Shown here in pieces: positions 21,233-33,290 of a stretch of 64,000 nt of DNA. The stretch is from contig CM020618.1 in assembly GCA_009829735.1 (NCBI GenBank), forward strand, positions 21,127,346-21,191,345, read 5' to 3'. Position 1 is the stretch's first letter. Each line of letters starts with the position of its first letter. A model generated the notes under the pieces. The model made no database searches. It was not told where the DNA came from and was given only the letters and a program-made list of their open reading frames with translations. The translations under genes were made by a program, and so were the position numbers. Source of the stretch: Pyropia yezoensis. Lineage: Eukaryota > Rhodophyta > Bangiophyceae > Bangiales > Bangiaceae.

Positions 21233-24200
21233 TGACCAACCTCCGAGGTTGGGAGGAGAGGACGGGAAGCCCCTTCACGTTGAACCAGACAAGGGCCCTG
21301 TTCAGGATGCCCGAGCTACACCGGATATCGGTGTAGGACATGTGTTGTTTACCTTGGAGAACTTCAAGGTATCAGCCACACTGGGGGTTGACCCCCAGTC
21401 GACACGATCGTACTACCCTGTACTGGACACAGGGGCTGGACCCAACCTTATCCGGAAGGATACCCTCCCGGACAAGTGGCTTCCACGAGTCAGAGTGACT
21501 CGGGGACCCACCATCAAGGACGCGAATGGTCGACTCATTCGTACGACCGCAGCGATGTCGCTGCAGGTTACCATCGGGGATCTCACCACGGAAGTTGACT
21601 TCCTGTTATGTGAAACGCTATCGGTGCCCTGCATACTGGGGTGCACCTTCATCAACGTTCACGTTGATGCAATCCGGCCAGGCCGGAGGACCGTCGAGCT
21701 TCAAGAAGCCGACGGGACGAAGCGAGGACACACGGCTATCGTCAGGGACCTGACGCTACAAGGAAGCCACGTTAACGTGGCTGAGGTGTACGCAAGCGTC
21801 GAGCCGAAGACACTTCGGTTGGCCGAGCGAACTCGCTTTGAGCCGTTGTCAGAGACAGTCCTCCCGGTTAACTGCGACCTCGCAGGCATCTGCAGAGTCC
21901 AGTCCAACCTACGGACGTACAAGCGCCATGGGTTGACCATGGCCAACGGTCTCATAGACCTCCCATCAGGAGGGTCGTCCCTCCTAGTGATGGCGAACTA
22001 TCGCCGTAAGGCAGTCACCCTCCCGAAGGGAACTATCCTCGGGATTGCCGAACTCTACGAAGGAGATATCCTTACCCCTGATAAGGAAGGTCAAGTGGAA
22101 CCACTTGAAGTACTGGCGGTCGCCGAGACCACCGAGCGACAGCAACCCGATGACGGGAAGCCTAACCCATCGGCGGCTCCGGCGGACCTGCCGCCAAAGG
22201 ACCAAGAGGCCTTGAAGGCACTGGCCGAGGCTGACCTCGACCACCTTCCCCCTTCGGTAGCTGAAGGGGTACGACGGATGCTAAGAAAGCATGACGTTAT
22301 GTGGACAGGCGGGGCCTTGGGGACCATTGGGGCAACCCAACATCGTATAGACCTGGTACCAGGCGCACGACCCGCCCGCTCACAACCGCACCGAGCGGGA
22401 CCTATGCAACGAGAGATCGTTGATGGAGAAGTGAAGAGGATGAGTGAAGCTAAGGTGATCCGACCTTCGATGTCGGAATGGGGTGCCCCAGTCGTTATTG
22501 TGCCGAAGAAGGATCAAACCCCTCGGTTTTGCATCGATTATCGACGCCTCAACTTGGTTACCAAGAAGGACTCATACCCTTTACCAAGGATGGATGAATG
22601 CATCGACTCCCTGGGGGAGGCTACGGTGTTTACCACCATCGACTGCAATGCCGGATACTGGCAGATCCCGGTGGCGGACGAGGATATCCCCAAGACGGCA
22701 TTCGTCTGTCACAGTGGAGTGTACGAGTTCCTAAGGATGCCCTTCGGATTGTCCAACGCCCCCGCTACATTCCAGCGGGCTATCGACATCATACTGTCTG
22801 GGGTGAAGTGGCGTAACTGCCTAGTGTACCTCGATGACGTCATCGTCTTCTCGCGTAACATGGATGACCATGTACAACATGTTGACGAGGTACTCACCCT
22901 CTTGAGGAACGCCGGGGTAACCCTGCGTCTGAAGAAGTGCGCCTTCTTCCAACAGACGGTCGAATATCTGGGCCACCAGATAACCCCTGGTAAACTAGGG
23001 GTACTCGAAGCCAATACCCGGGCACTCCGGGATGCCCGGTTCCCTAACACCCAGACGCAGCTCAAGAGCTTCCTGGGAATGTGCAATGTATACCGACGGT
23101 TCGTCAAGGACTTCGCTCGGATAGCTAAACCGTTAACGGTTCTTACGAGCAGTACCTTACCCAAGGTACTCCAACCCCCTTCGCCTAGCGAAGAGGAGGC
23201 ATTCGAGTCGCTGAAGCGAGCCCTACTAGCCCCACCCGTCCTTGCGTTACCGCATAGACGGGGTACCTTCGTCATCGATGTCGATGCGTGTGATACACAA
23301 GTGGGATGCACCCTGTTACAGGGAGAGACGTTGATCGGTACCGATAACGTTATCCCGGACCTACGTCCGGTAGGGTACTTCAGCCGGACACTCAACCCGG
23401 CTGAGCGGAACTATAGTGCCACCGAGCGTGAATGCCTCGGAGTTATATGGGCAGTGCAACTGCTCCGTCCATACCTGGAGGGCTCCAGGTTCATCGTGAG
23501 GTCCGACCACGAACCCCTACGATGGCTCCTCAACCTTGGTGACAAGGATTCCGATAGCCATGGGAGGCTAGCCCGATGGAGGCTGAAGATGGCCGAGCAC
23601 GACTACCGCACGGTGTATAAGGCTGGGTCAACCCACCACCTCGGAGACGCGTTGTCTCGACTCGACACCCCGAGCGGGGATACCCGCCCGGTGGACGAGG
23701 ACATCCCGGTAGTACCGGTGTGCATGGTGGGTAATGCTACCCAGGGTATGGCTGACCATACCATGGCACACCTTGCGTGCCCATTGACCCTCGCGGACTT
23801 CCGCGAGGCACAGGCCAACGACGATGACTGTAGACGTCATCGTGCTAACCTCCTGGCCGGTACGGCCGGCATCTTCTCCGAGAACGAAGACGGACTCATA
23901 TACCGGCGGGCACCCGCCGATGGACGACATCAAGTCGTGGTTCCCGTGTCCTTACGGCAAGCCGTCATGGAACGAGAACATGAGAACCCTACAGCCGGAC
24001 ACCCGGGGGGTTCACGTATGTTCGCAGCAATGCGAAGGTTCTTCTACTGGCCAGCAATGGCCGTCGACGTGGTCGACCACGTAAGGGGATGCCACCCCTG
24101 TGCGCGTAACCGCATGAGTCTACATAGGCAGGCGTCTGCCATGAAGCTATTCCCACCCGATGGGCCCAACGAGCAAGTCGCTATCGACATACTCGGGCCA

Positions 24201-25256
24201 CTTCCGGTAACGAAAGAAGGGAACAGGTACATCCTGGTCATGTCTGACCGATTCACCAAGCTGTCACGAGCGGCAGCCATCCCGAATGATACGGCATACA
24301 CGATTATGAACGCAGTGGTTGACCACTGGATCAGTGCATACGGAGTCATGAAGCAACTCCTCTCCGATAACGGAGCAAACCTTACGTCGGCATTCTGCAC
24401 TAAGGTCCTGGGCATGTTCGGTATCGAACCACGTCGGGCATCCGACTACCACCCGCAGTCCAACGGGCAGGTGGAGCGGTTCAACCGCACCATCGTCAAG
24501 ATGCTACAGTGCTACGTGGCCGAGCACACGAACACTTGGGACAGGCTTCTGTCCGTACTCACCCTGGCATACAATGCCAGGCCACATCGGAGCACAAACA
24601 TTGCTCCGCTGGAGTGGGTTATGCCACTAGGCGTCGGTAACCTGACGCTGCCACCCGGCAGGTGCACTCGGTATGATACACCGAAGGGCCGACCCGCCGA
24701 ACGCATCCACCTAGCTTGGTTGGCCAAGCTATCGTGGATGATTCCTAAGCTCAAGGGTGCCCTTGACAGAACACAACTTCGGTATAAGAAGAACTTCGAC
24801 GCCCGACTACGGGTGCGCAACGCAACCCTGGTAACAGGTGACTGGGTCTATATCAGACACCAGAAGTTCCGAGGGAACAAGCTTATGCAACCGGTCAAGG
24901 GACCGTACCAGATCCTCCACAGAGATGACCACTCTGTTATCTTACACTCCGATACGGAGATCCAACGCATCAGTATGAATGATGTCACACCTGCTCCGAA
25001 GCCGGAACAGCCTCAGCCGGTACCGGCTGGGTTGCTACATGAAGCTCTTACAACCCACCGGTCGGATGACCCGGTGGGACCGGATGGGATTCCATACCAA
25101 GTAGAGAGCGTGGTCGGACACACCGACCCGGACATACCAGGACCCTGGTACGTCAAGGTTATGTGGGTCGGATACGACTCACCCACCTGGGAACAGGCGG
25201 CGAATATACCCCGCCAACTACTCATGCCTTACATGAGGCGACGACGCCTACTGTAA
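21090..25256 (+). CDS. pol: A1 pol polyprotein (PR-RT-RNaseH-IN-chromodomain)
   Basis: 1388 residues, intact. Aspartic protease VLDTGAG (D113). Reverse transcriptase FCIDYRRLN (about 480) and YLDD (580-583). RNase H starts with FVIDVDA (727) and continues through ERECLGVIWA and RSDHEPL. Integrase zinc region HPGG..YWP..GCHPCARNR (about 965-1008) and catalytic D1033, D1093, E1129, the D-D35-E spacing of retroviral-type integrases. The C-terminal 55 residues (VESVVGHTD..WYVKVMWVGYDSPTWE) are a chromodomain, which in chromoviruses directs integration to modified histone tails. It has its own ATG and is not in frame with gag. All catalytic residues are present, so it is potentially active. Confidence 0.95.
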   Translation: MTGGRWGHPSKPPRSTAGKAPRRARLSRRRINPRVHLPAPTTRRQGIDDQPPRLGGEDGKPLHVEPDKGPVQDARATPDIGVGHVLFTLENFKVSATLGVDPQSTRSYYPVLDTGAGPNLIRKDTLPDKWLPRVRVTRGPTIKDANGRLIRTTAAMSLQVTIGDLTTEVDFLLCETLSVPCILGCTFINVHVDAIRPGRRTVELQEADGTKRGHTAIVRDLTLQGSHVNVAEVYASVEPKTLRLAERTRFEPLSETVLPVNCDLAGICRVQSNLRTYKRHGLTMANGLIDLPSGGSSLLVMANYRRKAVTLPKGTILGIAELYEGDILTPDKEGQVEPLEVLAVAETTERQQPDDGKPNPSAAPADLPPKDQEALKALAEADLDHLPPSVAEGVRRMLRKHDVMWTGGALGTIGATQHRIDLVPGARPARSQPHRAGPMQREIVDGEVKRMSEAKVIRPSMSEWGAPVVIVPKKDQTPRFCIDYRRLNLVTKKDSYPLPRMDECIDSLGEATVFTTIDCNAGYWQIPVADEDIPKTAFVCHSGVYEFLRMPFGLSNAPATFQRAIDIILSGVKWRNCLVYLDDVIVFSRNMDDHVQHVDEVLTLLRNAGVTLRLKKCAFFQQTVEYLGHQITPGKLGVLEANTRALRDARFPNTQTQLKSFLGMCNVYRRFVKDFARIAKPLTVLTSSTLPKVLQPPSPSEEEAFESLKRALLAPPVLALPHRRGTFVIDVDACDTQVGCTLLQGETLIGTDNVIPDLRPVGYFSRTLNPAERNYSATERECLGVIWAVQLLRPYLEGSRFIVRSDHEPLRWLLNLGDKDSDSHGRLARWRLKMAEHDYRTVYKAGSTHHLGDALSRLDTPSGDTRPVDEDIPVVPVCMVGNATQGMADHTMAHLACPLTLADFREAQANDDDCRRHRANLLAGTAGIFSENEDGLIYRRAPADGRHQVVVPVSLRQAVMEREHENPTAGHPGGSRMFAAMRRFFYWPAMAVDVVDHVRGCHPCARNRMSLHRQASAMKLFPPDGPNEQVAIDILGPLPVTKEGNRYILVMSDRFTKLSRAAAIPNDTAYTIMNAVVDHWISAYGVMKQLLSDNGANLTSAFCTKVLGMFGIEPRRASDYHPQSNGQVERFNRTIVKMLQCYVAEHTNTWDRLLSVLTLAYNARPHRSTNIAPLEWVMPLGVGNLTLPPGRCTRYDTPKGRPAERIHLAWLAKLSWMIPKLKGALDRTQLRYKKNFDARLRVRNATLVTGDWVYIRHQKFRGNKLMQPVKGPYQILHRDDHSVILHSDTEIQRISMNDVTPAPKPEQPQPVPAGLLHEALTTHRSDDPVGPDGIPYQVESVVGHTDPDIPGPWYVKVMWVGYDSPTWEQAANIPRQLLMPYMRRRRLL

Positions 25257-25341
25257 CAACCCAACCGACACCGACTTCGGCTGTTGGGGGGTGAGGCTTA
25301 TACCTACTAAGTAGGGTGTGACATGGTTACGGCAGACTTAG

Positions 25342-25384
25342 GTTTCTAAGTCAAATCAGACTTAGGTTTCTAAGTCGAACCAAG
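25342..25384 (+). repeat. First two hairpins of the A1 post-pol array, cut by the gap
   Basis: Two GACTTAG-GTTT-CTAAGTC units are followed by GAACCAAG and then N. The full array is seen at 30442. Confidence 0.8.
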
Positions 25385-25884
25385 NNNNNNNNNNNNNNNN
25401 NNNNNNNNNNNNNNNNNNNNNNNNNNNNNNNNNNNNNNNNNNNNNNNNNNNNNNNNNNNNNNNNNNNNNNNNNNNNNNNNNNNNNNNNNNNNNNNNNNNN
25501 NNNNNNNNNNNNNNNNNNNNNNNNNNNNNNNNNNNNNNNNNNNNNNNNNNNNNNNNNNNNNNNNNNNNNNNNNNNNNNNNNNNNNNNNNNNNNNNNNNNN
25601 NNNNNNNNNNNNNNNNNNNNNNNNNNNNNNNNNNNNNNNNNNNNNNNNNNNNNNNNNNNNNNNNNNNNNNNNNNNNNNNNNNNNNNNNNNNNNNNNNNNN
25701 NNNNNNNNNNNNNNNNNNNNNNNNNNNNNNNNNNNNNNNNNNNNNNNNNNNNNNNNNNNNNNNNNNNNNNNNNNNNNNNNNNNNNNNNNNNNNNNNNNNN
25801 NNNNNNNNNNNNNNNNNNNNNNNNNNNNNNNNNNNNNNNNNNNNNNNNNNNNNNNNNNNNNNNNNNNNNNNNNNNNNNNNNNNN
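25385..25884. other. Assembly gap, exactly 500 N
   Basis: A fixed-length run of N, as inserted by scaffolding software for a gap of unknown size. The flanks show that the true gap is negative, because the contigs overlap. Confidence 0.98.
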
Positions 25885-28800
25885 CCCGAGGGAGGGCAAC
25901 CGTAGCTACGGGGCTACCCCGATGCGACCTCAAGGGGGACCGGCACGTCCGGATGTATGTTGTGTGGGGATCCCCAGCACTGGGTGTCTTCCTGCCCACT
26001 CATCCCCGAGGAGTCTCGGCGGGCAGCGGCGCAACGCAAGGCATCCACCGGGGGGTATCCCCCCCGAGCACCCGGACCCGCACCGGGTAGGCAGCCAGCT
26101 CCAGGTGGAGTACTGGCCGTCGAGGGGGCACCTCCTCAGCCGGATGTCCCGGCGGACAGCACCCTACCAAGGGCGGGAAAACGAGTAAGAGGAAGGATGA
26201 CCGGGGGCGCTGGGGTCACCCAAGCAAGCCACCCCGGAGTACCGCGGGGAAAGCCCCACGGAGAGCGCGGTTGAGCCGACGCCGCATCAACCCCCGGGTA
26301 CACCTTCCGGCCCCGACGACACGGCGTCAGGGGATTGATGACCAACCTCCGAGGTTGGGAGGAGAGGACGGGAAGCCCCTTCACGTTGAACCAGACAAGG
26401 GCCCTGTTCAGGATGCCCGAGCTACACCGGATATCGGTGTAGGACATGTGTTGTTTACCTTGGAGAACTTCAAGGTATCAGCCACACTGGGGGTTGACCC
26501 CCAGTCGACACGATCGTACTACCCTGTACTGGACACAGGGGCTGGACCCAACCTTATCCGGAAGGATACCCTCCCGGACAAGTGGCTTCCACGAGTCAGA
26601 GTGACTCGGGGACCCACCATCAAGGACGCGAATGGTCGACTCATTCGTACGACCGCAGCGATGTCGCTGCAGGTTACCATCGGGGATCTCACCACGGAAG
26701 TTGACTTCCTGTTATGTGAAACGCTATCGGTGCCCTGCATACTGGGGTGCACCTTCATCAACGTTCACGTTGATGCAATCCGGCCAGGCCGGAGGACCGT
26801 CGAGCTTCAAGAAGCCGACGGGACGAAGCGAGGACACACGGCTATCGTCAGGGACCTGACGCTACAAGGAAGCCACGTTAACGTGGCTGAGGTGTACGCA
26901 AGCGTCGAGCCGAAGACACTTCGGTTGGCCGAGCGAACTCGCTTTGAGCCGTTGTCAGAGACAGTCCTCCCGGTTAACTGCGACCTCGCAGGCATCTGCA
27001 GAGTCCAGTCCAACCTACGGACGTACAAGCGCCATGGGTTGACCATGGCCAACGGTCTCATAGACCTCCCATCAGGAGGGTCGTCCCCTCCTAGTGATGG
27101 CGAACTATCGCCGTAAGGCAGTCACCCTCCCGAAGGGAACTATCCTCGGGATTGCCGAACTCTACGAAGGAGATATCCTTACCCCTGATAAGGAAGGTCA
27201 AGTGGAACCACTTGAAGTACTGGCGGTCGCCGAGACCACCGAGCGACAGCAACCCGATGACGGGAAGCCTAACCCATCGGCGGCTCCGGCGGACCTGCCG
27301 CCAAAGGACCAAGAGGCCTTGAAGGCACTGGCCGAGGCTGACCTCGACCACCTTCCCCCTTCGGTAGCTGAAGGGGTACGACGGATGCTAAGAAAGCATG
27401 ACGTTATGTGGACAGGCGGGGCCTTGGGGACCATTGGGGCAACCCAACATCGTATAGACCTGGTACCAGGCGCACGACCCGCCCGCTCACAACCGCACCG
27501 AGCGGGACCTATGCAACGAGAGATCGTTGATGGAGAAGTGAAGAGGATGAGTGAAGCTAAGGTGATCCGACCTTCGATGTCGGAATGGGGTGCCCCAGTC
27601 GTTATTGTGCCGAAGAAGGATCAAACCCCTCGGTTTTGCATCGATTATCGACGCCTCAACTTGGTTACCAAGAAGGACTCATACCCTTTACCAAGGATGG
27701 ATGAATGCATCGACTCCCTGGGGGAGGCTACGGTGTTTACCACCATCGACTGCAATGCCGGATACTGGCAGATCCCGGTGGCGGACGAGGATATCCCCAA
27801 GACGGCATTCGTCTGTCACAGTGGAGTGTACGAGTTCCTAAGGATGCCCTTCGGATTGTCCAACGCCCCCGCTACATTCCAGCGGGCTATCGACATCATA
27901 CTGTCTGGGGTGAAGTGGCGTAACTGCCTAGTGTACCTCGATGACGTCATCGTCTTCTCGCGTAACATGGATGACCATGTACAACATGTTGACGAGGTAC
28001 TCACCCTCTTGAGGAACGCCGGGGTAACCCTGCGTCTGAAGAAGTGCGCCTTCTTCCAACAGACGGTCGAATATCTGGGCCACCAGATAACCCCTGGTAA
28101 ACTAGGGGTACTCGAAGCCAATACCCGGGCACTCCGGGATGCCCGGTTCCCTAACACCCAGACGCAGCTCAAGAGCTTCCTGGGAATGTGCAATGTATAC
28201 CGACGGTTCGTCAAGGACTTCGCTCGGATAGCTAAACCGTTAACGGTTCTTACGAGCAGTACCTTACCCAAGGTACTCCAACCCCCTTCGCCTAGCGAAG
28301 AGGAGGCATTCGAGTCGCTGAAGCGAGCCCTACTAGCCCCACCCGTCCTTGCGTTACCGCATAGACGGGGTACCTTCGTCATCGATGTCGATGCGTGTGA
28401 TACACAAGTGGGATGCACCCTGTTACAGGGAGAGACGTTGATCGGTACCGATAACGTTATCCCGGACCTACGTCCGGTAGGGTACTTCAGCCGGACACTC
28501 AACCCGGCTGAGCGGAACTATAGTGCCACCGAGCGTGAATGCCTCGGAGTTATATGGGCAGTGCAACTGCTCCGTCCATACCTGGAGGGCTCCAGGTTCA
28601 TCGTGAGGTCCGACCACGAACCCCTACGATGGCTCCTCAACCTTGGTGACAAGGATTCCGATAGCCATGGGAGGCTAGCCCGATGGAGGCTGAAGATGGC
28701 CGAGCACGACTACCGCACGGTGTATAAGGCTGGGTCAACCCACCACCTCGGAGACGCGTTGTCTCGACTCGACACCCCGAGCGGGGATACCCGCCCGGTG

Positions 28801-30491
28801 GACGAGGACATCCCGGTAGTACCGGTGTGCATGGTGGGTAATGCTACCCAGGGTATGGCTGACCATACCATGGCACACCTTGCGTGCCCATTGACCCTCG
28901 CGGACTTCCGCGAGGCACAGGCCAACGACGATGACTGTAGACGTCATCGTGCTAACCTCCTGGCCGGTACGGCCGGCATCTTCTCCGAGAACGAAGACGG
29001 ACTCATATACCGGCGGGCACCCGCCGATGGACGACATCAAGTCGTGGTTCCCGTGTCCTTACGGCAAGCCGTCATGGAACGAGAACATGAGAACCCTACA
29101 GCCGGACACCCGGGGGGTTCACGTATGTTCGCAGCAATGCGAAGGTTCTTCTACTGGCCAGCAATGGCCGTCGACGTGGTCGACCACGTAAGGGGATGCC
29201 ACCCCTGTGCGCGTAACCGCATGAGTCTACATAGGCAGGCGTCTGCCATGAAGCTATTCCCACCCGATGGGCCCAACGAGCAAGTCGCTATCGACATACT
29301 CGGGCCACTTCCGGTAACGAAAGAAGGGAACAGGTACATCCTGGTCATGTCTGACCGATTCACCAAGCTGTCACGAGCGGCAGCCATCCCGAATGATACG
29401 GCATACACGATTATGAACGCAGTGGTTGACCACTGGATCAGTGCATACGGAGTCATGAAGCAACTCCTCTCCGATAACGGAGCAAACCTTACGTCGGCAT
29501 TCTGCACTAAGGTCCTGGGCATGTTCGGTATCGAACCACGTCGGGCATCCGACTACCACCCGCAGTCCAACGGGCAGGTGGAGCGGTTCAACCGCACCAT
29601 CGTCAAGATGCTACAGTGCTACGTGGCCGAGCACACGAACACTTGGGACAGGCTTCTGTCCGTACTCACCCTGGCATACAATGCCAGGCCACATCGGAGC
29701 ACAAACATTGCTCCGCTGGAGTGGGTTATGCCACTAGGCGTCGGTAACCTGACGCTGCCACCCGGCAGGTGCACTCGGTATGATACACCGAAGGGCCGAC
29801 CCGCCGAACGCATCCACCTAGCTTGGTTGGCCAAGCTATCGTGGATGATTCCTAAGCTCAAGGGTGCCCTTGACAGAACACAACTTCGGTATAAGAAGAA
29901 CTTCGACGCCCGACTACGGGTGCGCAACGCAACCCTGGTAACAGGTGACTGGGTCTATATCAGACACCAGAAGTTCCGAGGGAACAAGCTTATGCAACCG
30001 GTCAAGGGACCGTACCAGATCCTCCACAGAGATGACCACTCTGTTATCTTACACTCCGATACGGAGATCCAACGCATCAGTATGAATGATGTCACACCTG
30101 CTCCGAAGCCGGAACAGCCTCAGCCGGTACCGGCTGGGTTGCTACATGAAGCTCTTACAACCCACCGGTCGGATGACCCGGTGGGACCGGATGGGATTCC
30201 ATACCAAGTAGAGAGCGTGGTCGGACACACCGACCCGGACATACCAGGACCCTGGTACGTCAAGGTTATGTGGGTCGGATACGACTCACCCACCTGGGAA
30301 CAGGCGGCGAATATACCCCGCCAACTACTCATGCCTTACATGAGGCGACGACGCCTACTGTAACAACCCAACCGACACCGACTTCGGCTGTTGGGGGGTG
30401 AGGCTTATACCTACTAAGTAGGGTGTGACATGGTTACGGCAGACTTAGGTTTCTAAGTCAAATCAGACTTAGGTTTCTAAGTCGAACCAAG
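25885..30491 (+). repeat. Duplicate of A1 (20780-25384) caused by unmerged contig ends
   Basis: This stretch repeats 20780-25384 with no substitution that I could find and six homopolymer length differences, all within its first 1.2 kb: G runs near 25898, 25933 and 26203, C runs near 26059 and 27085, and an A run near 26178. Copy A2 agrees with the left contig at five of the six. It carries the 3' end of gag (frames broken) and a second pol (26197-30363), split by the extra C near 27085 into a 5' part and an open 27094-30363 part. It should not be counted as a second gene. Confidence 0.93.
26197..30363 (+). pseudogene. pol: pol of A1 as represented on the right contig (assembly duplicate)
   Basis: Same protein as at 21090-25256, with protease DTGAG, YLDD, the DDE residues and the chromodomain all present. 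It is interrupted only by base-calling differences at a G run near 26203 and a C run near 27085. These cancel in length (total 4,167 nt, as in the left contig). It represents the same physical locus. Confidence 0.9.
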
Positions 30492-30530
30492 CTTAGGTAA
30501 CTAAGTAGAGCTAAGCTTAGGTAACTAAGT
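30442..30530. repeat. Array of four short hairpins after A1 pol
   Basis: Four tandem units lie at 30442-30459 and 30466-30483 (GACTTAG-GTTT-CTAAGTC, 7-bp stems) and at 30491-30506 and 30515-30530 (GCTTAG-GTAA-CTAAGT, 6-bp stems including one G-T pair). The spacing is regular at 24 bases. The array lies between the pol stop and the end of the convergent antisense ORF. Confidence 0.85.
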
Positions 30531-30843
30531 AAAAACCTGAACCTTAATAAGTTAACTTAAAGGTAAAGGCTAACTCCGATAATATCGAAGTAACTAGGGA
30601 GCTTACACGGGAGGATGACCTCCCCAAGCCAAGACACAAAGTGAGGGAGGATAACCTCCCCAAGCATGAACCAACCGGAAGAAGTTGGGCGGGAGGCAAG
30701 GCACCACTGAGCCAGAAGGGGTACTCCCCAGGGCAGCAAACAGAGGCAAGCAATGCCCCCAGCGGGGGATGAGTTTATACTCACTACTACCCGGCTACCA
30801 TAAGGGTTGCCGGGGCCCTCTCCCGCCCAAACAATAGCATTCC

Positions 30844-33290
30844 TCAGTGGGTAGACCCACTGCCCGAGGGAGGCCACTCACGCGTAAGCGCGTAGACCTC
30901 CGTGCTCCACCGGTCGGCAACGTCACGACGGTCGACCACCCGAGTTACCTCGGTGCATAGCTGGACGAGGGTGCTGCGGCCAGCCTCCACGTCCTCCAGA
31001 GCTTTCTGGAGGCGGTCCAGCACGCCACCAAAGCAACGCGCTGACCCAACCAGCGCAGCACCTGGGGGGATATCCCCCCAGCTAACAGAGAGACCCCCAC
31101 GCATTGCGCGGGTAACAAGGGCGTCAACGCCTTCATACCAGAGACGGGGACCCCCGTCATGTAGGACAGGGGCGGGAGGTGACACTGGCGCAGTCAGAGG
31201 AGCCACAGGAGCCGACACGGCTACCACCGGAGCCGGTGGCATCTGATACGAGGCCCGGTAGGACCCTACCGAAGGGGCTCCACCGTAACCACGGCGGTAC
31301 TCCGCCCGACGACGGGACACCTCACGCTCCCCACCCACAGAGCCCCACTCTCGGGGACGACGGCCAACCGCCGCCGGCATCGGGTTACCGAACCACGGAG
31401 CAAGGACCTGAAGAGGGTCATGGATAACCATGGGAATACCCAGGTCAGGAACGGCCTCGGTGGACGCCCACCCATGGCAACTAGGCTCACCCGGCTGAGT
31501 ACGCCGGACACGCAACGAGTGACGAGGCAAGGGGGAAGCCCCAGCCTGCGGGTCCCGGTACGGGGGAAGGGCCAACACCCCAGCCCAGTTCACGGCATCG
31601 TGAACAGCCAGCAGGGCTTCGAACTCCCGGGCCAACCCGGTCTTGGCAGCTATCAGATCCACGCCCAACTGCGCGATGTGCCGACGGACACCCGTCGGAA
31701 GATGAAACAGACGACCCTGCCGGCGGACGGACAGCAAGAAGGATGAAGCCTGCCCGAGGGTAACCTCAAGGGTGAAGGTACCCTGCAACGGGTGGACCGG
31801 TCGCGAGGCCAACACACTCCCGAAGTAGCGAAGACAGGAGCCGGTGTCAAACCGGAAAGCAGGGGCGGGTTCCCACCCCTCCTGCCATAGCGGCGGTCGC
31901 ACGGGAGTGTATACCGGAGCACGACCGTTGCCGGTCTGCAACGCACACGTATATCCGTGCGGAACGCATCCGCCATGACACCATGGTTACGTCGCCAACT
32001 CGACGCCGACTTCAACCCCGCCATAGGCGGGTAGGGAGCCGTCAACGACAGATACGGGGGTACCCCCGGGTAGTAGTCAAAGTCGGGATACCGACCGGTA
32101 CGGCTCACCGTCTCCCCAAACGCAACCGGCTCCGCCGCCGCCGCAATCCCCCGAGCACTAGCCGGGTAGTCAATCTCCCGCGGCAACGCGGGGGCAATCA
32201 AGTCGCAGACCCCGAAGTTGTAGTCGAGGTAGACCTCACCCCGTCCCACCCGGGTGCGCCAGAGCTGCGCATGCCGGTCGTCCGGCTGACTCAGGATCCA
32301 ATGGTGTTCCACCCGGACCGCGTTCGGCTGGTTGACCAGCCGCACCAACTCCCGCTCCCAGCACGGGTCCACCTTGACGCGCCGGGAGGATTCTCCACGG
32401 GGATGCACCAGGTGGAAGTCCACCCGCATACGCCCATCGGACTCCATCGACTCTTGCACCGTGAGGCCTCGAACCCGAGCCACCAAGTCGGACACCGACA
32501 TGGCGGGTTGACCCGCCGCCACGGCGACGCCGCCACCCAACGGGGCAACCCGGGCAGGACCAGGAAGAATCGGGGGCGCCGGGGGACGCACCACCGGCAG
32601 AGGGGCCGACGTCGGAGATGGACGAGGCCGAGGAGGAAGAAGAAGGGCGGGCGCCCGCCCGGAGTAACTCCCGGTGTCAACCGCCATGGGAGAAGGAGCG
32701 TCTTGACCGCTCGACGCCCGCGGCACCGCAGGTACGGCACCGGCGCCGGCACCACCCGTCGGCGTAGCCCCCGCCTCGGAAGGGGAAGGCACTTGGACAG
32801 CCTCCGGAGCCGGAGCCCCGGCCGTGCGGACACCCGCACCGTCTTGACCCGCCGCACCGGGTGTCGCACCGCCACCACCACCCGCGTCAACGTCGGGACC
32901 GCCTCGAGGAGTCACCGCCCGGACACCCGGACCACCTTGACCAGCCGGAGTCGGCTGCGGGTCGCGACCTCCGCCGCAGGGCGGACCATCTTGAGGTACC
33001 TGCGGTGAGCCGGCATCGGCACCAGGCCCCATCCGGGCAGCCGGCAGAGAGGGGGTAGAAGCCGCCACGCGCGGTTGACCGCCGGGTTGACCTCCGGCCG
33101 ACGGCACCGTCGTGCCGCTGCACACGGACGACAGTCCTCCGGCCGACAGACGGACGGACACCGCAGGCCCGTCGTCGTCAGACGAGCTCACCCCGTAACG
33201 CGCGGCGTCGGGACCGACAGGCGCGTCGTCCTCCATCTCCTCCCCGATCAGGAGGTCTTCCTCCTCTTCAAGCACCTGGGGATAGGACAT
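30844..33290 (-). pseudogene. A1 antisense accessory ORF, one base short
   Basis: Runs opposite to gag-pol from the ATG at 33290 to the TGA at 30844-30846. A single T is missing near 31950 (CGTATATCC, versus CGTTATATCC in copy A2); with it the length would be 816 codons. The N-terminal third is acidic, then Pro/Gly/Ala low-complexity; the C-terminal two thirds are ordinary globular sequence nearly identical to A2. I see no signal peptide, membrane segment or known domain. The missing base may be a real mutation or an error. It shares a core with the family B antisense ORF. Confidence 0.8.

Noticed and set aside
25885..30491. A second tandem family A element after the gap
   Set aside because: Only homopolymer indels separate it from the segment before the gap, and the whole span has one LTR pair and one target duplication. 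It is an unmerged contig overlap.
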